Below, in pieces: positions 47,232 to 56,828 of a stretch of DNA of 64,000 nucleotides. The DNA lies in assembly GCA_965216255.1 (NCBI GenBank), contig OZ244148.1, positions 4,154,001-4,218,000 on the forward strand. The letters run 5' to 3'. The stretch's first letter is position 1; each line of letters opens with the position of its first letter. The position numbers and the translations under genes were made by a program. The notes under the pieces are model-generated. The model did no database searches, was not told where the DNA came from, and worked only from the letters and a program-made list of their open reading frames with translations. The DNA comes from G965216255 sp965216255. GTDB taxonomy: Bacteria > Bacteroidota > Rhodothermia > Rhodothermales > Bin80.

Positions 47232-48767
47232 ATGCATCCAGGCAAGCGCCATATTCTAGTCATTCTCGACGGCTACGGCATAACGGAAGATCCATCGGTG
47301 AGCGCCATCCACGCTGCCCGCAAGCCGTTTCTAGACGGACTGTTTGCGCGCTATCCGCACGGAACACTCGTTGCCTCTGGAAGGCCCGTAGGTTTGCCCA
47401 CGGGCCAGATGGGCAATTCAGAGGTCGGGCACATGAACCTGGGTGCGGGTCGCACCGTCAACCAGCAGATAACGCGCATTGATCTTGCCATCGAGAACGG
47501 GTCTTTTTTTACCAATGCGACGCTGGCCCGGGCCGCTCGGCACGCCGTGGCCTCCGGGGGAAGACTGCATCTGATGGGCCTTTTCTCCGATGGCGGTGTG
47601 CACAGCCATATGAATCACCTCCTAGCCCTGCTTCGCCTGGCGAGCAAGGAGGGACTCACCGAGGCGCAGGTATGCGTACACGCCTTTACCGATGGACGAG
47701 ATACGGCGCCGGACGGTGGCGCGCGTTTCGCCCGCGAATTCGTGGAGACGTCACGCCGCCATGGGCCAGGGCGGCTGGTTTCTGTTGTGGGGCGCTATTA
47801 TGCCATGGACCGTGACAGGAGATGGGACCGGGTGGAAAAGGCCTACTCGCTATTGACGCGTGGGACCGGTGCCGTTTTTGGTGATCCCGTGCGCGCGATA
47901 GAGCAGGCCTATTCCGAAGGCACTACAGACGAATTCATTGGGCCGCGTCGTATCGACTACGGTGATGGCACGAGCACGCGGATTCAGGCGGGTGATGCCG
48001 CCATATTCTTCAATTTTCGCGCCGACCGGGGCCGGCAGTTGGTGCAGGCCCTTACCGGGCTGAAGGAGGCGCCGCCCTTTCCACAGGCAGCACTGGGAGG
48101 GCTTCACCTTGTCACCCTTACCACGTACGATGACGCTTTCTGTCTGCCTGTGGCATTCAGGACCGTGCACCTGGCGGATACACTCGGTGAGGTTCTGGCT
48201 GAGCGCGGCGCCCGGCAATTACGCATGGCGGAGACCGAGAAATATCCCCATGTCACGTACTTCTTCAACGGGGGACGCGAAGCGCCCTTCCCGGGTGAGG
48301 AGCGCCTTCTGGTGCCCTCTCCGAAGGTAGCCACGTACGACCTGCAGCCTGAAATGAGTGCGCCGCTGCTGGCGCTGCGCTGCGCCGAAGCCCTGGCACG
48401 CCGGGATTACCACTTCATTTGCCTCAATTTCGCTAATCCGGACATGGTAGGCCACACGGGCGTATTCCACGCTGCCGTGCAAGCCGTAGAGGCCGTGGAT
48501 GCCGGAGCCCGCATCGTGGTCGAGGCGGCGCGCGCGCACGGATACGGCGTCTCTCTGCTGGCCGACCACGGGAACGCTGATCGCATGATAATGCCGGATG
48601 GCGTGCCACACACCGCCCATACGACGGCGCTGGTACCGCATCTAATCATAGGTGACGGTGTGTCTGGGCCTGTGCGGGCCGGCAAACTGGGCGACGTGGC
48701 CCCTACCATCCTTGCGCTCTTGAGAGAGCCTGTGCCCGCCGCTATGACCGGCAATGTCCTGGTCTAG
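47232..48767 (+). CDS. gpmI: 2,3-bisphosphoglycerate-independent phosphoglycerate mutase
   Basis: 511 residues, full length. Interconverts 3- and 2-phosphoglycerate in glycolysis using two Mn ions and a phosphoserine. The N-terminal ILVILDGYGITEDP metal site, PTGQMGNSEVGHMNLGAGR with the catalytic Ser, FTDGRDTAPDGGARFA, GRYYAMDRDRRWDRVEKAY, NPDMVGHTG, and LLADHGNADRMI with HTAHTTALVP are all present. Its stop lies 2 nt from the end of the convergent sppA gene. Confidence 0.97.
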   Translation: MHPGKRHILVILDGYGITEDPSVSAIHAARKPFLDGLFARYPHGTLVASGRPVGLPTGQMGNSEVGHMNLGAGRTVNQQITRIDLAIENGSFFTNATLARAARHAVASGGRLHLMGLFSDGGVHSHMNHLLALLRLASKEGLTEAQVCVHAFTDGRDTAPDGGARFAREFVETSRRHGPGRLVSVVGRYYAMDRDRRWDRVEKAYSLLTRGTGAVFGDPVRAIEQAYSEGTTDEFIGPRRIDYGDGTSTRIQAGDAAIFFNFRADRGRQLVQALTGLKEAPPFPQAALGGLHLVTLTTYDDAFCLPVAFRTVHLADTLGEVLAERGARQLRMAETEKYPHVTYFFNGGREAPFPGEERLLVPSPKVATYDLQPEMSAPLLALRCAEALARRDYHFICLNFANPDMVGHTGVFHAAVQAVEAVDAGARIVVEAARAHGYGVSLLADHGNADRMIMPDGVPHTAHTTALVPHLIIGDGVSGPVRAGKLGDVAPTILALLREPVPAAMTGNVLV

Positions 48768-48769
48768 CC

Positions 48770-50518
48770 CTACCGCAGGGATATCTCCATCGGCAGGCGG
48801 GCCTGCGGGATGCCGTGAAGCCTGACGAGTTGTTCTAGGCGGTCTGTAGCCGGCAGCAGGGGCCACTGCCGAGCGCGGACTGCCATGAGCTTGTTCAGTT
48901 CGTCCAGGATGGTCCGCGGGCGGGGTAGCAGGCGCGTGCTGTAGCTTTCCAGGCCAGCCATCTCTGCAGCTAGTGCGAGTGCGGTGTCCATGCCACCAAG
49001 CGCGTCTACCAATCCGAGCTCCAGGGCGCGTTCGCCGGTCCAGATGCGACCCTGCCCGATACTGTCTACAGCCGCAGTATCCATGCCGCGCGATTTGGAG
49101 ACCTTTTCAAGGAAGCGGGCATAGGTGGTGCCTATGGCATGCTCAAGTATGGAGCGCTCGGGGGGCCGAAGGGGACGCAGTCCGGAGAGCATGTCCGCAT
49201 ACGGACTGGTCCGCACGCCGTCTGTCGTGATACCCAGCTTGGAGTCCAGCGCATTTCCTATGTTGAAAAGCATTCCGAATACGCCTATGCTGCCGGTAAT
49301 GGTCTGCCTGTCTGCCACGATAGTGTCGGCAGCTGTAGCTATCCAGTAGCCACCAGACGCCGCGACATCCCCCATGGAGGCCACGACCGGCTTCTGTTGC
49401 GCTGTCAGTTGTATTTCTCGCCACATGGCGTCTGACGCGGCGGCCGAGCCGCCGGGAGAATTGATGCGCAGCACGATGGCCTTGACGCGGTCGTCATCCC
49501 GCACCCTTTGCATCGCCTTTCCAAAGGTGGACGATCCCACGATCGAAGTGCCGGAAGTGTTGGTCCCGCTAACAATGGTACCAACCGCGTATACGATGGC
49601 GATCTGGTCTCTGGAGCCCGTCCGTTCTCCGGCGGCCTCGTTATCGGGCACGTTGATGTAGGAGGCCAGGCGTACCGTGCGCAAGCCGTCTTCCTGCCCG
49701 AGGCGCTCACGGAGTATGGACTCGACCTCATCTTCAAAAAGCAGGCCATCGAGCAAACCGGCCTCCAGCGCGCCTGCTGCCGTAATCACGGCGCCCTCCC
49801 CTGCCAGGTGCAGGACCTGGGCCGTGTCCATTGCGCGGGTTTCGGCGACGGCCTCTGTAAACCGCCTGTTGAAACCATCGAGAACGGACTGCAGCTGGTG
49901 CTCATTTTCCCTGGACAGATTGGATCGCGTGTAGGATTCGACTGCGCCCTTGTAGGCACCAACCCGAATGACTTCGGGTTGGACGTCGAGCTTGTCCAGT
50001 AGCCCCTTCAGGTATATCACGTCCAGGTACATGCCGTTGAACTCGAAGAAGGCTTCGGGCGTGGCAAATACGCTGTCTGCCGTCGTTGCCAGGAAATAAT
50101 CCTTTTCAGCCATCATGTATTCGCCGCTGGAGGCGATGAGGGGCTTGCCGCTTTCCTTGAATGCTTCCAGCGCGCGCCGAACCTCCTCGAGCGTGCTCCA
50201 ACTCGCCCGTGTGCCCCGCAGCTTGAGCCAGATGCCGTCTATTCGCCTGTCTGCTGCCGCGTTGCGCAGGGCCCGGCGGATATCGTGCAAATCGAACGGT
50301 GACTCGTCCATTAACAGGCCCGCGATTGGGTCGTGGGAGACGATTTCCGGAATGGGGCCTGACAGCTCTACCACCAGGACCGAGTTGTGGCGCACAGTGG
50401 GATTTACCCTGGATGTTGACACCACAGCCGCAACAAGTGCGAAGCCGGCAAGCAATAGAAAACCCAGGGCGATGAACGTACCCAGAACACTGGCTACCAA
50501 AGTTGAGAAGAAGCGCAT
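48770..50518 (-). CDS. sppA: Signal peptide peptidase SppA, long (67K) type
   Basis: 582 residues with two peptidase-like domains. One N-terminal membrane helix (LGTFIALGFLLLAGFALVAA) anchors it; the catalytic part faces the periplasm, where it degrades cleaved signal peptides. The C-terminal half has VLRINSPGGSAAASDAMW and GDVAASGGYWIATAAD with the nucleophilic Ser, then ITGSIGVFGMLFN. The N-terminal half carries the degenerate partner domain with DGIWLKLRGTRASWSTLEEV. It is divergent from hrcA across 161 bp. Confidence 0.95.
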   Translation of the reverse strand: MRFFSTLVASVLGTFIALGFLLLAGFALVAAVVSTSRVNPTVRHNSVLVVELSGPIPEIVSHDPIAGLLMDESPFDLHDIRRALRNAAADRRIDGIWLKLRGTRASWSTLEEVRRALEAFKESGKPLIASSGEYMMAEKDYFLATTADSVFATPEAFFEFNGMYLDVIYLKGLLDKLDVQPEVIRVGAYKGAVESYTRSNLSRENEHQLQSVLDGFNRRFTEAVAETRAMDTAQVLHLAGEGAVITAAGALEAGLLDGLLFEDEVESILRERLGQEDGLRTVRLASYINVPDNEAAGERTGSRDQIAIVYAVGTIVSGTNTSGTSIVGSSTFGKAMQRVRDDDRVKAIVLRINSPGGSAAASDAMWREIQLTAQQKPVVASMGDVAASGGYWIATAADTIVADRQTITGSIGVFGMLFNIGNALDSKLGITTDGVRTSPYADMLSGLRPLRPPERSILEHAIGTTYARFLEKVSKSRGMDTAAVDSIGQGRIWTGERALELGLVDALGGMDTALALAAEMAGLESYSTRLLPRPRTILDELNKLMAVRARQWPLLPATDRLEQLVRLHGIPQARLPMEISLR

Positions 50519-50679
50519 GGGTGTGGCCGGAAGACAGGAATGAATCTTTGGATACGCTTACTTATACAAGCTGTTGCGGTGGCAGCCGGAAACCGGTCAA
50601 AGAGTCATGAGGTACGCATCTCTGCCGATTCGTCTTACCTGGGTGCCATTGGCAAGGGTTTTGCTGTAAAGGTGCAAGT

Positions 50680-51741
50680 ATGGGGAGATCGCAAGAAACA
50701 AATGCACGTCCGCTAGGCAGGCGGGAACGCGTGATCCTGCGGGCCGTAGTGCGCAGTTTTATTGATACGGCCGGCCCCGTGGGTTCGCGGACGCTGACGA
50801 AGCGTTTTCCGCTTGGGCTCAGTGCAGCCTCGGTACGTAACACCATGGGAGACCTGGAAGAGCTCGGGTACCTGCGCCATCCCTATACATCGGCAGGGCG
50901 CATACCTACAAGGTTGGGCTATCGGGCGTTTGTGGATGAGCTCATGGACCTGCCGGATCTGCCGGTAGTGGAGAAGCGGCTGCTGAAGGCCAAACTGGAT
51001 CGCCTTATGGGCGATACGGACGAATTGTTTCGTGAAAGCTCGCGGCTGCTAGGCCAGATGTCCAACCTGCTGGGAGTGGTACTAAGCCCTCGGATCTCAA
51101 CAGGCGTGTTGGAGCGTCTCGACGTGTTGCCGCTAAGCTCCCCATCTGTAATGATCGTCATCAGCGTTCGCAGCCGCCTTGTGAAGACCATCGTATACCA
51201 GACTGAGGTAGACCTGAACCGGCGGGATCTGGAAAGGATCGTGGCGATACTGAATGAGCGGCTCGCTGGGCTGCGCCTGGACGAGATTCGGCGGACGTAT
51301 GCAAGCCGCACGCGCGATATTGAAGACGACCGGACGGGAATTGTCCAGCTGATCCTGAACGAATCATCCGTCCTGTTCAGCGATTCGGTAGAAGGAAGGG
51401 TTAGCCACGGAGGTACCCAGCGGTTGCTCCGGCAGCCGGAATTTCAGGATACGAAGGATGTCCGGCGACTCATCAAGCTGATAGAGGACGAAGGGTACGT
51501 GGTACAGCTCTTCGAGGCCCATTCTGCCGCCGTTGGCTCCGGAAAGGCAGTAGTGAGCATTGGAAGTGAGATTCACGATAAATCGGCCCGGAATTATTCC
51601 CTTGTAACGGCCCGCTACCAGGTGGGCGAAACCGTGGGAACTGTTGGCGTACTGGGACCCACGCGTATGGATTACGGCCGGGCAATTGCTTTGGTGGAAA
51701 ACATGGCTACCCTGCTGAATAGGGCGTCCATTCGGCTGTAG
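50680..51741 (+). CDS. hrcA: Heat-inducible transcription repressor HrcA
   Basis: 353 residues. Winged-helix N-terminus (REREVILRAV-like region, GPVGSRTLTKRFPLGLSAAS, VRNTMGDLEELGYLRHPYTS, AGRIPTRLGYRAFVDELM) and the C-terminal sensing region ending GPTRMDYGRAIALVENMA. HrcA represses chaperone operons by binding CIRCE elements, assisted by GroEL. grpE and dnaJ follow on the same strand after 33 nt and then 1-nt overlap, the classic order. I see no CIRCE-like inverted repeat in the 161 bp upstream. Confidence 0.97.
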   Translation: MGRSQETNARPLGRRERVILRAVVRSFIDTAGPVGSRTLTKRFPLGLSAASVRNTMGDLEELGYLRHPYTSAGRIPTRLGYRAFVDELMDLPDLPVVEKRLLKAKLDRLMGDTDELFRESSRLLGQMSNLLGVVLSPRISTGVLERLDVLPLSSPSVMIVISVRSRLVKTIVYQTEVDLNRRDLERIVAILNERLAGLRLDEIRRTYASRTRDIEDDRTGIVQLILNESSVLFSDSVEGRVSHGGTQRLLRQPEFQDTKDVRRLIKLIEDEGYVVQLFEAHSAAVGSGKAVVSIGSEIHDKSARNYSLVTARYQVGETVGTVGVLGPTRMDYGRAIALVENMATLLNRASIRL

Positions 51742-51774
51742 CGCTTTCACGGAAAACTGCCTCTTGAACCAACC

Positions 51775-52350
51775 ATGATTACGACAGAGACGAGCGAGCA
51801 ACCGATGATGGAGACCGAACTGGAGACGGAGCCGGTGGATGGATTGGCTTCCGAAAACACGGAGCATTCGGAAGACCTTCTGGATCCCAGGGTGCAGGAA
51901 CTGGAAGAGGAAGTCGGCAGAGTGAAGGACCGACTGCTGCGCCAGGCTGCGGAATTCCAGAATTTTCGTCGGAGAACCAACAAGGAGCGCGGCGAATGGA
52001 CGCGTCGTGCCCAGATCCTGGTTCTGGAAGCCATGCTGGCGGTGCTGGATGATTTCCGCCGCTCGCTGGAAGCACCGCCGCAGTGCGATGTGCCCGATAC
52101 TGCGTTTAGAGACGGCGTCACGCTTGTGTACGATAACTTTGTGGCGGCGCTGGCCAAGTTGGGTGTCGAGGCCATGGAAGTGGTGGGAGAGCTGTTTGAC
52201 GAGAGTCTGCACGAAGCCATTCTTCAGGTCCCGGCGCTGGGCGATACGGCCCCCGGGTTCATCCTGCAAGAGGTTCAGCGCGGATACCGGCACGGTAGCC
52301 AGGTACTGCGTCACGCGAAGGTGGTGGTAGCCGCCCAAACTGAAAACTGA
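51775..52350 (+). CDS. grpE: Nucleotide exchange factor GrpE
   Basis: 191 residues. The acidic N-terminal tail is followed by a long helix (VQELEEEVGRVKDRLLRQAA, then EFQNFRRRTNKERGEW) and the C-terminal beta-domain (LGVEAMEVVGELFDESLHEA ... GFILQEVQRGYRHGSQVLRH). Works with DnaK/DnaJ to release ADP. The stop TGA overlaps the dnaJ start by one base, giving coupled translation. The last residues AKVVVAAQTEN are typical. Confidence 0.97.
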   Translation: MITTETSEQPMMETELETEPVDGLASENTEHSEDLLDPRVQELEEEVGRVKDRLLRQAAEFQNFRRRTNKERGEWTRRAQILVLEAMLAVLDDFRRSLEAPPQCDVPDTAFRDGVTLVYDNFVAALAKLGVEAMEVVGELFDESLHEAILQVPALGDTAPGFILQEVQRGYRHGSQVLRHAKVVVAAQTEN

Positions 52351-53498
52351 TGAAGGACTATTACGAAATACTGGGCGTTGAGCGTTCGGCGTCGGCCGAT
52401 GAGTTAAAGAAGGCCTATCGCAAGAAGGCCCTGCATTTCCATCCGGATCGCAATCCGAATGACAAGGAGGCAGAAGATAAATTCAAGGAGGCGGCCGAAG
52501 CGTATGAAGTACTCTCGGATGGCAACAAGCGCGCGCACTATGACCGACATGGCCACGCCAACATGCGTAACGGCGGGGCGGGCTTCAGCGACATAAACGA
52601 TATCTTTAGTGCCTTTAGCGACATCTTCAGCGGAGGCGGAAGGTTTGAAGAATTCTTTGGTGGCGCGGCGGGCAGGGCACATTCCAGAAGCACCGGTAGG
52701 AGGGGAGAAGGACTGCGGGTGCAATTGCCTCTGACACTTGAAGAAGTTGCGGAAGGAACAGAGAAGCGCCTCAAGGTGCGCAGGTTTATAGCCTGCAAGC
52801 CATGCGCCGCAACGGGAGCAAAAGGAGGTCAAACGGCTCGCAAAGCGTGTTCGTCCTGCAATGGCGTGGGTGAAGTGCGACACGCGCGGCAGACGGTCCT
52901 TGGTCAGATCGTGAGTGTGCAGCCCTGTTCGGCGTGCCGCGGGGAAGGCCATATGATCGAGAATGAGTGTTCCCACTGTCGGGGCCAGGGACGTATTCAG
53001 GGAGAATCCATTGTGACCGTGAACGTGCCGCCCGGCGTTGTTGAAGGCAACTATCTGAGTATGAGGGGAAGCGGTAACGCCGGCGTGCGCGGCGGGCCCG
53101 CGGCAGATTTGCGTGTAGAGATCCAGGAACTGCCGCATGACGACTTCGTGCGCGATGGCTATGACCTGTATTATGAATGCTATATTTCGTTTCCGGATGC
53201 CGCGCTTGGAGCCGAAATAGACGTGCCCACCCTGAAGGGGCGAGCACGGATCGCAATTGATCCCGGCACCCAGTCAGGGAAGATTCTTCGGATGCGCGGA
53301 CGTGGACTTACGGAATTGAATACCGGTCGCCGCGGCGATCAACTCCTGCGGGTAAACGTATGGACACCGAGGGAGCTAGGTAGCCAGGAACGGTCGATAC
53401 TGGAAGAGATGCGGACATCGCCTGCGTTTGAACCCAAGCCTGACTCGGCAATGGGCGGAAAGTCGTTTTTTAGTCGCATCAAGGACGTCTTTACCTGA
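52350..53498 (+). CDS. dnaJ: Chaperone protein DnaJ
   Basis: 382 residues. J domain 1-70 with HFHPDRNPND (the HPD motif that stimulates DnaK), a Gly/Phe-rich linker (FSDINDIFSAFSDIFSGGG), four CxxCxGxG-type zinc motifs (CKPCAATG, CSSCNGVG, CSACRGEG, CSHCRGQG) and the C-terminal substrate-binding domain. The first zinc motif has Ala in place of the usual middle Gly (CKPCAATGAK), a small deviation. It lies third in hrcA-grpE-dnaJ. Confidence 0.97.
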   Translation: MKDYYEILGVERSASADELKKAYRKKALHFHPDRNPNDKEAEDKFKEAAEAYEVLSDGNKRAHYDRHGHANMRNGGAGFSDINDIFSAFSDIFSGGGRFEEFFGGAAGRAHSRSTGRRGEGLRVQLPLTLEEVAEGTEKRLKVRRFIACKPCAATGAKGGQTARKACSSCNGVGEVRHARQTVLGQIVSVQPCSACRGEGHMIENECSHCRGQGRIQGESIVTVNVPPGVVEGNYLSMRGSGNAGVRGGPAADLRVEIQELPHDDFVRDGYDLYYECYISFPDAALGAEIDVPTLKGRARIAIDPGTQSGKILRMRGRGLTELNTGRRGDQLLRVNVWTPRELGSQERSILEEMRTSPAFEPKPDSAMGGKSFFSRIKDVFT

Positions 53499-53505
53499 CG
53501 GTGCC

Positions 53506-54024
53506 ATGTCGGAGGAGATGCTTGCGGAAACGTTTCGCCAGGCGATGCGCCGAGTCCCCGTACCGGTAACCGTGGTAACAGCCGCGGCGTGCGATAAAAT
53601 ACGCGGGATAACGGTAGGTTCGTTCACGAGCGTGTCGCTGGATCCGCCGCTGATCTCGTTCAACGTCTCGCGTGCAGCCCGCATGCATGGGCTGATCACG
53701 GTGGCAAGGCACTTTGCCGTGCACCTGCTTTCCGAGGACCAGGCACACCTTAGTACCACGTTTGCCGACCCGGCTCGCACCGGCGCCCAGCAATTTGAAA
53801 ACATTTCATTTTCTCTGGACGAATATGGCGTTCCCGTCCTTGCCGGAGCCATGGTCGTCTTTCGCTGCGTGCCCCACGCGGTGCACATTGCAGGCGACCA
53901 CACGCTAATGGTGGGGCGCGTCCTGGCCGTTACGCCCGCTGCATCGACCAGCCCACTGGTATATTTCGACCGCGGATACTGCATGCTGGGCCCCGCAATT
54001 GACGTACCGGTGTGGCCGTTCTGA
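53506..54024 (+). CDS. Flavin reductase-like FMN-binding domain protein
   Basis: 172 residues from ATG 53506, 7 nt after the dnaJ stop. An open frame extends upstream into dnaJ, but the short start is preferred because the domain begins at once: FRQAMRRVPVPVTVVTAAAC, ITVGSFTSVSLDPPLISFNV, FAVHLLSEDQAHLSTTFADP, MVGRVLAVTPAASTSPLVYF with a final DRGYCML. These are the HpaC/FMN-reductase split-barrel motifs; the enzyme likely reduces FMN or FAD with NAD(P)H. The physiological partner is unknown. It may be co-transcribed with the chaperone genes by proximity. Confidence 0.88.
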   Translation: MSEEMLAETFRQAMRRVPVPVTVVTAAACDKIRGITVGSFTSVSLDPPLISFNVSRAARMHGLITVARHFAVHLLSEDQAHLSTTFADPARTGAQQFENISFSLDEYGVPVLAGAMVVFRCVPHAVHIAGDHTLMVGRVLAVTPAASTSPLVYFDRGYCMLGPAIDVPVWPF

Positions 54025-54217
54025 TGTGGTGAGCGCTACGCATCTTCATGTGTACGCACTAGGTGAACGCCATTTTGACGCGGTAGGCGGGATGCCGCGC
54101 TTCGAATACGCACCTATGCCGTATCTTCAACCGACTATTGCCTGACAACCATCAGAGCGTCGCCGTAATTCAATCAGCGGAGGACGTAGAGCGTGGATAT
54201 GCAGCCGCTACGGACCT

Positions 54218-56827
54218 ATGAATACCTATCCGTTCAAGCATATTGAACAGAAATGGCAGACCTACTGGGAGGAGCGCAAGATTTTCCGTACGCCTGCCCG
54301 CGTTGACACGTCGAAGCCCAAGTACTACGTCCTCGACATGTTTCCCTACCCCAGCGGTTCGGGTCTGCACGTTGGGCATCCTGAGGGCTATACGGCTACC
54401 GATATTGTGGCACGCTTTAAGCGGATGCAGGGCTTCAACGTATTGCACCCTATCGGGTGGGACGCATTCGGCCTTCCTGCTGAACAGTATGCGTTGAGGA
54501 CGGGAACCCATCCTCGCACTACGACGGCTGCCAACATCGGTCGCTTTCGCCAGCAGTTGAAAGCACTTGGACTCTCCTACGATTGGGACCGGGAAGTGGA
54601 CACCACGGATCCGACCTATTATCGGTGGACGCAGTGGATTTTCGGGCAATTACTGGAGCGCGGCCTCGCGTACGAGGCGGAGGTGCCGGTTTGGTGGTGC
54701 GAAGCCTTGGGAACGACGCTCGCCAACGAGGAGGTCACTAACGGAATAAGTGAGATTGGTGGTCATCGGTGCGAGCGTCGCAACCTCAGGCAGTGGGTAC
54801 TCCGAATTACACATTACGCGGAGCGGCTGCTCAAGGGTCTGGATCACGCCGACTGGCCGGCCAGCACCAAAGAGATGCAGCGTAACTGGATTGGCCGCAG
54901 CGAGGGAGCGGAGATAGATTTTGCCGTGGTGGGTGCGGACGGCAAAATCTGCGTATACACGACGCGCCCCGACACCCTGTTTGGGGCTACCTATATGGTC
55001 CTTGCCCCCGAACATGTGCTGCTCGAGAGCATCACTACGCCGGAGCGGCGCAGCCACGTGGACAGCTACCGGCGTCAGGCCGCCAGGAAGAGCGACCTCG
55101 AGCGTACGGAACTGCAGAAGGAGAAGACCGGAGTTTTCACAGGCGGTTATGCCCTCAACCCGGCCAACGGTGAGCATATACCTATCTGGGTGGCGGACTA
55201 TGTCCTCGCCTCCTACGGTACGGGCGCCATCATGGCCGTGCCTGGCCAGGACGAGCGGGACTGGGCCTTCGCTGCGGCCTACGACCTGCCTATACGGCGC
55301 ACCGTAGAGCCCGACGAAAATTTTGTTGGCAAGGCCTATCTGGGCAATGGCCCGGCCATTAACAGCGGGTTTCTCAATGGGCTGCATGTGGCCGAGGCCA
55401 AGGAGCGCATGCTGGCTTGGCTGGAAGAGACGGGGCATGGTCGGCGCAAGGTAAATTACAAGCTTCGCGACTGGCTCTTCTGCCGGCAACGCTACTGGGG
55501 AGAGCCGCTTCCGGTGATCTATGTCGATGGCGTGGCCAAGGGACTGCCAGATGAGGAATTGCCGGTGCCCCTTCCCGAGCTCGAGGAATTCAAGCCCAGT
55601 GGCTCGCCCGAAGGCCCGCTGTCACTCGCTGTTGACTGGCTGGAAACCACGGATCCCGAGACGGGTCAGCCGGCGCGGCGCGCGACCAATACGATGCCGC
55701 AGTGGGCCGGATCATGCTGGTACTACCTTCGCTACATAGATCCCGACAATTCGGAGGCCCTGGTTAACCGCGAACTGGAACGGTACTGGATGCCTGTGGA
55801 TCTCTATGTAGGCGGAGCAGAGCATGCCGTGCTGCATCTACTATATTCCCGGTTTTGGCACATGGTGCTCTACGATGCCGGAGTAGTAAGCACCCCGGAG
55901 CCGTTTGCGAAGCTCGTACATCAGGGCATGATTCTCGGAGAGCTGGAATACACCGCCTACCGGGATGCACGAACAAAGGAGCGGATCTCGGCCGAAGACA
56001 TCACAGGCGGCCTGATCAAGGGCACGGACCGGGAGGTAGATGCCGTGCAGGTTGGCGAGGCACTTGTCGAAAAGGTGGGCGAACACTTTGTTCTTAGAGA
56101 TGCCCCGGAATTCCACCTGGACGTGCGCGCGCACAAAATGAGCAAGAGCCGCAACAACGTAGTCAACCCTGACGATGTGCTGGCCGCCTATGGAGCCGAT
56201 GCGTTTCGGCTCTACGAGATGTTCATGGGACCGCTGGAGCAGGTCAAGCCCTGGAATACGCGGGGGGTTGAGGGTACCTTCAGGTTCTTGAATCGAGTAT
56301 GGCGCCTTATGGCCGGTGAGGCAGACGGGCCCAGTGCGGCGTTGCGGTCCGTGGATCCGTCACCGGAACAGCTACGCCTGCTGCATCGGACCATCCAGCG
56401 CGTGACCCAAGACATTGAAGCGCTCCGGATGAATACGGCGATATCGGCGCTTATGGAATTTATCAACGGGGCCTATAAGTGGGACTGCCTCCCGCGCCCG
56501 GTGGCGGAGGCATTCGTCCTGCTCCTTTCGCCCTTTGCTCCGCATTTGGCGGAGGACCTGTGGGAACGTCTGGGACACGAGACTACCCTGGCGTATGAGC
56601 CATGGCCGGTCCTTGACGAAGCTTGCCTTGCTGAGGAGACCGTCAGGATCGCCGTGCAAGTCAATGGAAGGGTGCGTGCGACCATTGAAGTTAGTCCGGA
56701 GGCCGATCGCGCCGCCGTGCTGGAAGAGGCTAGATCGCAAGAAAACGTGGCCCGCCATTTGGGATCAAGAGCGCCGAGCAAGGAGATTTATGTTCCGGGG
56801 CGGATCGTAAACTTTGTAGCAGGCTGA
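54218..56827 (+). CDS. leuS: Leucyl-tRNA synthetase
   Basis: 869 residues. Class I synthetase: FPYPSGSGLHVGHPEGYTAT contains the HIGH signature, the editing (CP1) domain carries TRPDTLFGATYMVLAPEH and GTGAIMAVPGQDERDWAFA, and KMSKSRNNVVNPDDVLAAYG is the KMSKS loop. Catalytic, editing and anticodon-binding regions are all present and length is normal. The gene starts 193 nt after the flavin reductase gene. bshB1 starts 1 nt after its stop. Confidence 0.98.
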   Translation: MNTYPFKHIEQKWQTYWEERKIFRTPARVDTSKPKYYVLDMFPYPSGSGLHVGHPEGYTATDIVARFKRMQGFNVLHPIGWDAFGLPAEQYALRTGTHPRTTTAANIGRFRQQLKALGLSYDWDREVDTTDPTYYRWTQWIFGQLLERGLAYEAEVPVWWCEALGTTLANEEVTNGISEIGGHRCERRNLRQWVLRITHYAERLLKGLDHADWPASTKEMQRNWIGRSEGAEIDFAVVGADGKICVYTTRPDTLFGATYMVLAPEHVLLESITTPERRSHVDSYRRQAARKSDLERTELQKEKTGVFTGGYALNPANGEHIPIWVADYVLASYGTGAIMAVPGQDERDWAFAAAYDLPIRRTVEPDENFVGKAYLGNGPAINSGFLNGLHVAEAKERMLAWLEETGHGRRKVNYKLRDWLFCRQRYWGEPLPVIYVDGVAKGLPDEELPVPLPELEEFKPSGSPEGPLSLAVDWLETTDPETGQPARRATNTMPQWAGSCWYYLRYIDPDNSEALVNRELERYWMPVDLYVGGAEHAVLHLLYSRFWHMVLYDAGVVSTPEPFAKLVHQGMILGELEYTAYRDARTKERISAEDITGGLIKGTDREVDAVQVGEALVEKVGEHFVLRDAPEFHLDVRAHKMSKSRNNVVNPDDVLAAYGADAFRLYEMFMGPLEQVKPWNTRGVEGTFRFLNRVWRLMAGEADGPSAALRSVDPSPEQLRLLHRTIQRVTQDIEALRMNTAISALMEFINGAYKWDCLPRPVAEAFVLLLSPFAPHLAEDLWERLGHETTLAYEPWPVLDEACLAEETVRIAVQVNGRVRATIEVSPEADRAAVLEEARSQENVARHLGSRAPSKEIYVPGRIVNFVAG

Positions 56828-56828
56828 G

